Positions 11,101 to 23,100 of a stretch of 64,000 nucleotides of DNA are shown here, in pieces. Source of the DNA: Dicaeum eximium (lineage: Eukaryota > Chordata > Aves > Passeriformes > Dicaeidae); the NCBI GenBank assembly GCA_013396995.1, contig VWZP01010183.1, forward strand, positions 62,001 to 126,000, written 5' to 3'. The notes beneath the pieces are model-generated. The model ran no database searches and was not told where the DNA came from. It saw only the letters and a list, made by a program, of their open reading frames with translations. The translations under genes were made by a program, and so were the position numbers. The stretch's first letter is position 1; every line of letters starts with the position of its first letter.

Positions 11101-14100
11101 TAGTTTTGTCCCTGCTCTCATGTCTGGGGTTGCCCCCAGGGGTGCAGTGTGGGTCTCGTGTCCCAGCTTGCCCTGCACTCAGGGGCTTCCCCCTGTGCCC
11201 ACAGGGCAAGCGGGTGATCGGGGAGGACGGCGCAGAGGGCTACAGCGACCTGTTCCGTGAGAACGCCATGCTGCAGAAGGAGAACAGCGCCCTGCGCATG
11301 CGGGTGAAGGCCATGCAGGAGGCCATCGATGCCATCAACAGCAGGGTCACCTACCTCATGAGCCAGGAGGCCAACCTGATGCTGGCCAAAGCAGGTGAGG
11401 CTGGGCTGGTACGTGGCATGGTGGGCCAGCCCAGGCAGCAGCTGGGACAGGGGCTGTGGTACAGCCAGTGTCTGCCTCTCTCCACCTGTGCCTCTGCGCC
11501 GCAGGTGACAGTAACGAAGCCATCGGCACCCTGATCCAGAACTACATCCGGGAGATCGAGGAGCTGAGGTGAGTGGGCACACAGCTGGGGAGTCACTGGG
11601 GCCCTGGGGCCAGGGTCTGAGGCTGGGTGGTCACACAGCTCAGTGCCTCCAGCGTTGCTGAGGTGAACTGTAAGCCTCGTGGAACAGCAGCTGGTGGCAC
11701 TGCTGCTACACAGGGTTGAAGGAGGCCCAGCCTTGGTGCCAGGCAGGGCTTTGGCTTCTGTTGGTGTGGGCATTGATGGAGGGGGAGGTCCTGTTTGAAG
11801 TGCCTGGGGTCTTCCAGGGACTGCTGCCTCCCAAAGGTAGATCCATCCCAGTCTCTTGCTTGGTCCTGGCACCCTGTCTGGCAGCATTGTGGCTTTCTGA
11901 CCCATCATTAGCCGGAATGGCTTAGTAGTGAATCTGTCCCTGGCTGACACCATCCGAGCACATCATGTTGTCTGTAGAAGACTCTGGGGAGATCCTAGAA
12001 CCCTTCCACTGCCTAAAGGAGGCTTATAAGAAAGAGGAAGAGTGCTGGATTCTTTTTTTTTTTTTTTCTAACGTGGACAGATGGTGATAAGACAAGGGAA
12101 AATGGCTTTAAACTAAAAGTGGAGAGATTTAGATAAAAAGTGAGGAAGAAATTCTTCCCTGTGAGGGTGGTGAGGCAGTGGCACACTTTGCCCAAAGCAG
12201 CTGTGGTTATCCCATATCTACAAGTGTATGGAGCTTGGAGCAGCCTGGTCTAGTGGAAGGTGTCCCTGCCCCTTCCATAGCAGGAATGTGGAACGAGATG
12301 AGGTTTAAGGTACCTTCTAGCCCAAACCATTCTGTGGTTCTAAGCCCAGGCAAGATCTCTCCTGTAGGGCCAGTGGGATGGCCACTCCTCGACTGCGCCC
12401 TGTTTCCACTGCTAGGACCAAGCTCCTGGAGAGCGAGTCCATGAACGAGTCCCTGCGCCGCAGCCTCTCGCGTGTCTCTGCCCGGCCGCCCTACGCCGTG
12501 GGCTCCTCGCCGGGCGCTGCCCTGGCCGGGCTCTGCAGCCCCGCGGCCCCGCTGGACACAGAGGCCTCGGACGTCCTCCGACGGGCCAAGCAGGACCTGG
12601 AGCGCCTGAAAAAGAAGGAGCGGCGGCAGCAGAGGAAGAGGTGAAGGGAGGACGCTGGGGAGGGGAGGCCGTGTGCCCGTCTGTCTGTCTGGGGTTGGGT
12701 ATCCTGCTTCCCCCGTCTCTGCTACAGCCAGAGCCCCACAGAGCCTGCCTTCCCTCCCAGCCCTGCCCTGCCCTGCCCTTGGCCTCCTTTTCCCCATCAC
12801 CTAATTCCAGAGGCTGTTTTCCCCAAAGGGTCCAAAAGCAGTGGGCCAGCAGAACCTGTTTCTGGCCTCTCTCATGCTGGCACTCACCAGGCCCCCTCTG
12901 TTCCCCCAGCCCGGAGAAGGAGGCGTTTAAGAAGCGGCAAAAACTGCAGCAGGACAATGGGGAGGAGACAGATGAGAACGAGGTGGAAGAGGTGAGTGGG
13001 CATTGTGCTCACACTGGGGGGGGTGTCTGGGTGGTGGAGCACTGTAATTGCCACATGTGGGACAGGGACCAAGCTCAGCCTGGCCCTGAAGCAGGCTGGA
13101 AGGGTCGTTTTGCTGAGGATTCTGTGCTGGAGCAAGGCGAGAGCTGGATACTCCCCAGTCAGCCTGGATGTAGAACGAGGAGTCCACATTTCTGGGGGCT
13201 TGGTTTCAGTCAGCATAGACAAAGAGGGGTCAGCTTCCATCAGGAAGGGATGGATGCAAGAATGGATGGGCCAAATTGCTGTTCCTCTCAACAGTATGTG
13301 CTGAGGGTCCAGAACTAGTGCTGCAGCCCTGGGCATCCTGTGTGGGAGGGGCTGAGTCCCACCTCACCTGGGGGCTGTGGCCCATTGCTGTAGGATGAGC
13401 TCAGGTTTGGAGGAGGGAGAAGCTGTGGGGAGAAGGACAGACCATCCTGCTGGCTGAGATTAGGCACTCATCTCTTAGGAGGAGGAAGAACAGGATGAGA
13501 GTGGCTGTGAGGAAGAGGATGGGCGCGAGGATGAAGATGAGGACTCGGGCAGTGAAGAGAGCCTGGTGGACTCGGACTCGGATGCAGAGGAGAAGGGTAA
13601 AGTGGAGATCTGTGTGCAGCCATGGGCATGGAGGGGCACTTGCTGGTATCTCTGGCAATGAGCTCTGCTCTTGGGGAGGCAGAGCTCACCAGAATGCCCC
13701 AGCCATGTCTGCTCTGCGGGACTTGGAAGAGCCCCAGGGTTGCTGCAGTGCTCTTTGGGGTGCTGATGCTCCCCAGCAATGTGGGTTTCCATCAGCTCCT
13801 CTGCCCTCTCCATGTGCTGTGACTCAGTGGGGCCACGGCAGTGATGCTCCCCATGCCTCCCACCCTGACTTTCTCCTCTGCCTTCAGCTGTGAATTTCCA
13901 GGCTGACCTGGCAGATCTGACCTGCGAGATTGAGATCAAGCAGAAGCTGATTGATGAGCTGGAGAACAGCCAGCGGCGTTTGCAGACCCTCAAGCACCAG
14001 TATGAGGAGAAGCTGATCCTGCTGCAGAACAAGATTCGGGACACACAGCTGGAGCGGGACCGGGTCCTGCAAAACCTCAGTGAGAACTGCTTCACCCATG

Positions 14101-17100
14101 GGATCCCATTCTGACAGCCTCAGACCCCGGTTCCAGCTCAAGCCCAGCTAACTCTAAGTCAAAGCATCCTCCCCTTGCTCTGGTAGAGCTTTGTCATCCC
14201 CCTGCCTCTCCTTGAATCCCTGGCAGCCCCAATTCACTGCTTGTCTTGCCATGGGAGCAGCATCAGTCAGCTGCACAGCTCTGGACCCTGCTGGTGCTGG
14301 AGAAGGATAGCAAGGCAAAGCCTCTTCCAGCCTTGAGCACCACTTCATGAGCTGGGGGGACTCCTGGGGAATCTGAGGGGCAAAAGACCCAGTGGTGTGG
14401 CTGATGTCCAGGCTTAAATAGGGCAGGGTCACCCACGCTGAGGGTCTCAGTCTGCAGCTCTGCTCAGGCCAGCCACTGTATCTCCACTCTGTGCTGAGCT
14501 CTTGCATGGGTATTCTCAGGCAGACCCTGAGTCACCAGGGGGTGAGGGGGGCTCTGATGGGACAGGGAGGGACAGTGCTTGGTGCCTCCAGGCAGGGTAT
14601 GTGGGTACAGGAGGATCCCAGCATGCATGGCCGTTATGAGCTCTCTCCCCACCCACCAGGCACCATGGAGTGCTACACAGAGGAGAAAGCCAACAAGATC
14701 AAAGCAGACTATGAGAAGCGGCTGAAGGAGATGAACCGGGACCTGCAGAAGCTCCAGGCGGCCCAGAAGGAGCATGCCCGCCTGCTCAAGAACCAGTCCC
14801 GCTATGAGCGGGAGCTGCGGAAGCTGCAGGCAGAAGTGGCCGAGATGAAAAAGGCAAAGGTACCTGGGTGTGCCAGGGCAGGCAGGAATCACCAGGACAA
14901 GCCTGGCTCCTGGCTTGGAGCAGTGTTCTCCACTGTGGTGGCAGGTGCAGAGGCTCTGTCTGCGGGGTGGGTGGTCCACGGGCAGTGGCACAGCGGCCCC
15001 TCCTTGCAGGTGGCGCTGATGAAGCAGATGCGGGAGGAGCAGCAGCGGCGGCGGCTGGCCGAGACCAAGAGGAACCGGGAGATCGCGCAGCTCAAGAAGG
15101 AGCAGCGCCGGCAGGAGGTGAGAGCCTGGCTTGCCATGTGCTGCCAGTGGTCCCGTGCTGGGGGCTGCTCTGGCTGGGGAGGTGGCGTTTGTCCTGCTCT
15201 GGCACTCCAGGTGCTCACAGATACCTCAAGGTGGTGAAGCCTCGCTGGAGCCTGCACGGTCCTAGCAGAGCACAGCTGGATAAGTGGCTCCTGAAGGCTT
15301 CCCACAGCTCGTGTTGTAGTTGTGGGGGATGCTGTGGGAGGGGGGAAGGTGCAACCAGAGCCAGCTCGAGGCTGGGAGCCTGCTCGTTGTTAGAATCAGG
15401 AGTCAGACTGTGCCAAAGAGAGCACTGGGACTGCGCCCGCATCTGGGCTGGACCTCAGGGGTGTCTTTTTCTTTCTCACTCATGCAGTTCCAGATCAGGG
15501 CTCTGGAATCTCAGAAGCGACAGCAGGAAATAGTGCTGCGGAGGAAAACCCAGGAGGTGAGGAAAGGGGGTTTCCTCCACAGAGCCCCCAGCTTCCATGG
15601 AGGTCTGGGCCCCAGTGCTTGGCTTGGAAAAATCCCATCTTTCAGATAGGAATGGCTTTGGGAATGGGGTCCCCAAAAGGAAGGGAGAGGTTTTATGGCT
15701 CAGGAACCGGGTGGGAAGCGGTTGTAGGCTATGAGGGAGGAGAGGGAACCCCATGAGGCACAAATGTCCCTGGGCTTTGGGTTTACAGACGTGCTGCTCT
15801 CAGACCTGTGGGGACCTGGGGGTGATGCCAATGGGTTTAGGCTGGGTGGGGCTGCCCAGCTGACACCCTCTCTCCTGTCCTTCCTCCGGGCAGGTGTCAG
15901 CACTGCGCCGTCTGGCCAAGCCCATGTCAGACCGGGTGGCAGGCAGGATGGGCCAGAAGCCGGCCATGATGGACTCGGGCGCAGAGGTCTCGGCCAGCAC
16001 CACCTCCTCCGAGCCCGAGTCTGGCGCTCGCTCCGTCTCCAGCATTGTGCGCCAGTGGAACAGGAAAATCAACAACTTCCTGGGAGACCCCTCGTCCTCC
16101 ATGAATGGGGCTCGGCCTGCCAGGTCAGGGCAGGGGCTGGGTGGTAGGGGGTGAAACATCCCAGGGACTCCCGTGCCTGGCTTTTGGCTGGTGGTGAACT
16201 TGAAGGGTGACTGCTTAGTGTCCACTTGACCCATATTAAATCAGTGACCCTGTGATAAGCTGTGCTGGCAGAGTGTGACTGTCACCTGGACTTGAGCTCA
16301 AAGCTGGCCTTCTATGAGGATTAAATGTTGTGGCATAAACCCTGCTGGACTCATCTCTTATCCTGCTTTGCTAGGAGGAAAAGTTGGGCAATGCAGAAAC
16401 AACAGAGATGCATTCTCTGTTTCTGGCCAGCCAGATCCCAGATCCTGGGTCAAGCCTAGCTCTCCAGCATGGTGTGGCCATCTGCCCATATGCCTCTTCT
16501 TCTCTCTGGCTGTAGGAAGAAGTTCCCCAAGAAGGGGACGAGCCAGACCTTCAGCAAAGCTGCCCGCCTCAAGTGGCAGTCCCTGGAGCGGCGCATCTTT
16601 GACATTGTCATGCAGAGAATGACCATCGTCAACCTAGAGGCAGACATGGAGAGGCTCATCAAGGTGGCTCTGGCACTGGGGACAGAGAGGGCTGGGTGGT
16701 GGGTGCAGGACAAGGAGATGGCCATGTGGACAGTGCTAATCCCTCTTCCCTTTTCCCCCAGAAACGTGAGGAGCTATCATTGCTGCAGGAGGCGTTGCTG
16801 GGCAAGCGGGCAAAGCTGCAGGCAGAGAGCCCCAAGGAGCAAAAGGGTCTGCAAGAGCTGAACGAGGAGATCGAGGTGCTGGGGGCCAACATTGACTACA
16901 TCAACGACAGCATTTCAGACTGCCAGGCCACCATCATGCAGATTGAGGAGACCAAGGTGGGCAGTAGGACTGGGTCTGGCTGGCAGGGAGAAAATGAGAG
17001 CATCCCTCTGTGGAAAGAGCATCCTTGGGGACAGCTGGCTGGGGCTGGGCTCTGGTCAGAGGACCCAGAGTCCTGTTAGCTGTCACTCTTGGTGGGGCTT

Positions 17101-20100
17101 TACCCACTCAGTCACTTCTCATTAGGTGATTAATTACAGAGAGGAGTTCTGGCAGGTCCTTGCATGTCCATGGTCAGGCTGTTGCTGTCCCACTGCCCTG
17201 GAATTGTAGGGAAGCTGTGGCCCCCATTCGCCCATGGGGCTGGTGGTCACTTGTCCCTATGGTTGCTTCATGCACTGGAAACACCCCAGGAGGACTGGCT
17301 TTTTCCCAGCAGAAACCATCTAGGTTTTGTGTCCAGTTGTGATACTGGGCATGCCACTGGGCAGCTCCCAACTCCCCTCAATGCCTGCAGCCTGAAATGG
17401 AGGCTGTGTGCTGTCCCTGGCTTGTCCCCAGCTGTCACCTTGATTAGCAGGGAAGAAGGGCTGCTGTTAATTCACACTAGGATTTGGGTGGTGGATTTGG
17501 GTGAGCCTGGTGTCTAGTTTTGTGTTGGAACCAGAATTTCTGTAGCAGTGCATAAGCCCTTCAGCACTGGATGGTTCCATGGCTGGATCTCACCAGGAGC
17601 CACTGGGCAGACTGGGGAGGGTGAGGGTTGGACTGGGCAGTGCTTGCAGGGTGATGGAAGTGCTGTGCTTGCTATGGAGGCCCTTGCACCCATCCCACAT
17701 CCAGGAGCAAAGCTACCCTGCTGCATCCAGCTCTTGTCTCTCCATCTTTCAGGAGGAGCTGGACTCCACGGACACTTCGGTGGTGATCAGCTCCTGCTCC
17801 CTGGCCGAAGCCCGGCTGCTGCTGGACAACTTCCTGAAAGCCTCCATCGACAAGGTGGGGCCAGGCTGGGGTGTGGATGTGTGACAGAGTTTCTTCCTGG
17901 GTGCCAGGCTGGGGACCTGGTGGCAAGGACCTGTGGCACCTGCCTGAGTGGCAGCATCCCTCCGCAGGGGCTGCAGGTGGCGCAGAAGGAGGCGCAGATC
18001 CGCCTGCTGGAGGGGCGCCTGCGGCAGTCGGACGTGGCCAGCTCCTCGCAGAACCACGCCCTGCTGGACGCCCTGCGGGAGAAGGCTGAGTCACACCCTG
18101 AGCTGCAGGCGCTGATCCACAATGTCCAGCAAGGTGGGGCCTGAGGCAGCTGCATCTTCGGGCCAGCTGTGCTGCCTGTGGGGTGGATGCCCACCCATAC
18201 TGGCCCTCTGGAAAGCGCCTGGAGGTGCTGTGGCTGGCCCTGCCCCAAGGGCCATGTTGGGTGGGTGCATGTGCTCTGGCTGTGGATAACAGGGACGAGG
18301 CCTGGGTCACCCCCCACACCTTCCTGGGCCGCCCCCTCCGCTGCAGGGTTCGGATGGGGCTGGTGACAGTGGGATCCCCTCTGCTGATGCATTGTCTCCC
18401 TCTGACAGAGAACGGCTACACCAGCACGGACGAGGAGGTTTCAGAGTTCAGCCTGGCCTCAGATGGGAGGTGAGCACCCAGCCTGGTGCTGCCTGAGGTG
18501 GTGCTGGCTGTGGCACAGTGCCTGATGCCATCCATGGGAATGAGTAGAGGGGTGTGGATGAACAAAGCCCCACCTGAGCTTTTCTATGGTGCCCAGCCCT
18601 TGGTGGGGGCAGCAGGATGTCTCTTGGACATCAGCAGGGAGTGAAGGCTCAGTCATTCCTTGGAGAAAGGGTGCTGGGGAGCAGAGGGTGACCCAAGGAG
18701 TGTGGTGAACCAGTGGCATGGGCTTTCTGAAGAGAGTTTGGCACCGATGATCCATCTTTGCTCCTTTCTCCTTGCAGCATCTCACAGTCTTTCACCATGA
18801 AGGGCTCTGCAAGCCAGGATGACTTCAAGTTCAAGGTTAGTTGGCCTTTTTGTGTGGCCTGGTCACAGAGACTGGGAGGAGGGATGGAGGGATGTTCGGT
18901 GATGCTTCAGGCCTCTACTCTGCAGTCTGAACCTTGGGGAACCAGGCTTGGCATAAGGCAATATGGCTGCTCTCTGGATGGGCAGAACCAAGGTCTCCTG
19001 GTACAGAGGTCCTGTTCTGAAGCACCAGAGACTTGGGAAACACCCACCACACCAGCCAGTACTTTCCAAATCTGAGTGGCACCGAGGATGCCCCTGTGCA
19101 GGGCAGAGGTGGAGGGAAGCAGCCATTGTTCTGTACAGGCCGTCATGTTTGTGTGGAGAGCTGGCTGTGATGGGCACTCCAGTGGGATGTGGGGGAGCTG
19201 GTTTGCAGCCAGAGAGCACAAACTCTTCCAACCCACAGTGCTCCCACTGCCCCCCGTGCTGCCCCTGAGCCCTCTGCCCTGCTCTAGGGAGAGCCCAAGC
19301 TTTCGGGGCAGATGAAGGCAGTGTCAGCTGAGTGTCTGGGACCCACGCTGGACATGTCCACCAAGAACATCACCAAGTCCTTGGCATCCCTCATGGAGAT
19401 CAAAGAGGACGGGATTGGCTTCTCCATCCGAGACCCCTACTACAAGGAGAAGGTGTCACGCACCATCAGCCTGCCCACGCGAGGAAGCACCTTGTGAGCA
19501 TGGGCCCACAGTGTCTGGGCACTGGGAGGTCATGGAGGCATGGGCCTGGCCTGTGGAGGAGCACAGGGGTGAAGGGGAGCCCAATCCTGTATCTATCCGT
19601 GCTTGGCTACAGCATGCAGTGGTGAATTTCCTCAGCAGGGCTTGGAGAGTGTGTAAGAGTATGTTGGTGTCTTTTGCAGATGGAGAGGAGGATACTTCAG
19701 GAGCAGGGAAGGAAGTGGGGTGTGAGAGTCCCCAGCTCCTTGCTCTGGGTTATCAGCCTTTTTGAAGGTGTCTTGGGTTGCCAAAAGCCTCTGCACTGAG
19801 GGTTGCCTTGAGATTGTGACTTCCAGGCCAATCTCTTGTTTGCTCTTCTGGGGGAGGACACAGGTGTTCATTGTGAAGGGATCCTGGTGCAGGGGCAGGC
19901 ACCCACTCTGCTTTGTGCGCTTGCTTCAGTCCCAGGCAGTCCCGGGGCTCGGACACCTCGCCCCTGACAAGGCGGAAATCCTATGACCGTGGGCAGCCTG
20001 CCAGGTGAGCTTGGGAGAAATGGTGACAGAGGCATGGGAGGCTGTGTGGCCCAGGGTTCTTTCTGGGCCCTGGTGCCAGTCAGGTGCCAGGTGAGCAGTT

Positions 20101-23100
20101 CCCAAGTCATGTGTCCCTCTGATCCTTTTGGCTCAGGCCTGCAGACATTGGCTTCACACCACCCTCATCCCCACCCACCCGTCCGCGCAATGACCGCAAC
20201 GTCTTCTCCCGTCTCACGAGCACCCAGAGCCAGGGATCAGCCTTGGACAAGTAAGTCCTGGTGGGGTGAGAGTGTCTGAGTGAGGGGAACCCAGACCATG
20301 ACATGTAATGAGTCCTGTGGGGTATATAGGAACACCAGAGCTTGGATTGGCTCCAGCCAATGTCCTGTCACCACTTTATGTCCCTGCTTCTCCCTGTGAT
20401 GGAGCAGCTGCCATGCCAATGCTGTGCTCCTGCCCACTGTGCCCCCTCTGAGCTCAAGTCCTGGCCTCTGCCTGCAGACAGGGTGGTGCCAGACGTGGAC
20501 CCCTGGAAAGGTGAGGGAGTAGGATGGGGCAAGGGGATGAGGGCTCAAAGGAAGCTGATGGACTGGCATCCACCCACAAATGCTGCTCCAGCCTCTCCTG
20601 GCAGCAGGTCAGGTGCTGCTCTGGGCTTGGATGTTGCTAGCAGCACTGGTGTTCCCTGATGGAGACCTGCTATCTGATCCTCACCTGCCCTCCTGCTCTT
20701 CTGCTCTCCCCTGATTCTCCATGTGTGCTTCTCCTTCTCCCTCCCTCCACTCCTCTCTGTCCTACACTGGCTTGGATGCAATAACAATCTTCCACCTCTG
20801 ACTCCACTGCTGCCTTCTCTAGTCTGGGTTTTCTCTCCCATAATCCTGCTAATTTTCTGCCCCTAGGTCTGATGACAGCGATTCCTCTGTCTCGGAGGTG
20901 CTGAGGTATAGACAACTTTCTATTTATTATCCCTTTCTCTGCTCCTCCTTCTCTCCGCCAGATGCCTGCTGTCCCTGTCCCCGCATGATCTGCCTGCAGC
21001 TTGTGTGTCTGTCCCACCCTGGCATGCCACCTCTGGTGCCTGATGCTGTCCCTCAGCTGCAAGTTCAAACTGTTCCTGCTTGGGTTAGCCCTTGGTACAT
21101 GGCTGGACTCACTGCTGGGTGCTGGCTGGTTTGGGTTGGCAGCATGTTCTCCTCCATCTCTGATGGTTTCTTGCCAGCATGAGGCCACCACGTCCCACCC
21201 CTTTCCCAGCTCTCCAGCAGGATGGTGAGATGATGGGGAAGGGTGCTTGCAGGACATCCTTTGTGCAAGCTTCTTCCAGGTAGTTATCTCAGGTTCACCT
21301 CGTGCCTGGTTGTGCTTCCCTGGTGCTGAGTTGGAAAAGGTCAGTCTCTTCCCTAAAGAAATCAACTCAGATTGTGGTGCAGAGCTCAGCCTTGGAGTTA
21401 AAGTTCTCCTGGGCTTCTCCCCCTGCATCCACCTGACTACAGAGGTTTCCTAAAACAAGAGCCACATTTCTCTCATCCTTTAGGAATATTGCAGCCTCCC
21501 AATGCCTAAAGAGGCTCGTAACAAAGAGGGAGAGCAAATGGGTAAATAGTGACAGGACAAGGGGGAACACTTTAAAACTGAAAGAGGAGAGATTTGGGCT
21601 AGATGTTAGGAAGAAATTCTTCCCTGTGAGAATGGGGAGGCCCTGGCACAGGTTTTCCAGAGAAGCTGTGGCTGCCCCATCCCTGGAAGTGTCCAAGGCC
21701 AGGCTGGATGGGGTTTGGAGCAACCTGGTCTAGTGGAAGGTGTCCCTGCCATGGCATGGGCATGGAATGAGATGGTGTTTAAAGTCCCCTCCAACCCAAA
21801 CCATTCCATGATTCCATGATCAGCCATCCAGCACCCAGGTGTCCCCTCACTCTGCCTGTGCCCTGAGCTCCTGCAGGCCCCCTGTCACTGGGGAAGTGAC
21901 ACCAGACCAGTCTGAGCTGGGTCACCCTGGGCAGTTTGTAGTCAGGCAGCCACTCAAAGTCCGTGGATGATGCCTCATCCTGCAGTGCAGGGATTTCCCC
22001 TTGGATTCAGTGTTGCTTTGAGGCTGGTGGAAGCATTGGGGGTGAGGGGAAGGCTCTTGGCTTAGCATTGGTGAGTGCAGAGCTGAGGAACATCACGTGC
22101 ATGTGATTTCCAAACCCAAATTAATGAGCTTGTCCTCATGACTAATGCAAACCTTGCCCTTCTCTAGCCCCATGCATCAGTTTCCCTGCCTGCAAGAAGA
22201 AACTGGCCCAGCTCGGGGTCTTGTGGCTGTGCTGGATAACCAGGCACATTGGGGTCACACTCCTGCCAGGGCTTACACACAGGAGGGTCAGGCTGGTGGT
22301 CCTCAGCATGTCTGAAGTGGAGGGGATTGGCAGATGGTGTGTCCCCCAGGACAGACAGTAGTGTTCCTTGGAGGCAGGTTTGGCAGGGGTAGGGGCTCTC
22401 TGCCCAGAGCCAGCAGTGGGTGCAGGAACAGCCATTGCAACAGGGAGGTGGGGTGCAGATGCTGGTGCTGCCCTTTGTCACCTTGTGATCTGTGTAAAGG
22501 AGCAAGGTCCTGTCTTCAAATGTCACTAGCCAAAGGGTGACAGCCTCCAAGGCATAGGGGTGCTGATACTGGTACTCTGAAACATTATCCCAGCAGAGCT
22601 TCAGGCTGGAGAGGGCACAGTTTGCCCCAAAATGGACCTTAGGGCCAGTGAGCTGAGTCTCCTGAACTGTCCTGGGTCTGTGCTGGTGAAGCACAAGAGG
22701 TTTGTGGGGAGAGCAGAGGTCACTGAACAGCCTCCCCCTTTCCCTGTGTTATTGCTGGGGCAGAAGTAGGCAGGGGCTGCCTGTGGGGAGATTCCTGGGG
22801 CTCCCACAGAGACCTCGGCTCAGACATGCCACGTTTAGGTGGAGGAGGCTGTGTCACTGCTGGGCAGTGGAAGATGCTTGGTGTGAGACAGCTCATGTTC
22901 TTCATGCCCTGGGACGATGGGCACGGTGCCTGTCCAGCCCTGCACTGTACCTGTTGTCTCTCTCCTGTGAAGGGGCATCATTAACCCCGTGGGTGGCACC
23001 AAGAATGCCCGGACAGCCCCGCTGCAGTGTGTCTCGGTGGCAGAGGGACACACCAAGCCTGTGCTCTGCCTGGACGCCACCGATGAGCTGCTCTTCACTG

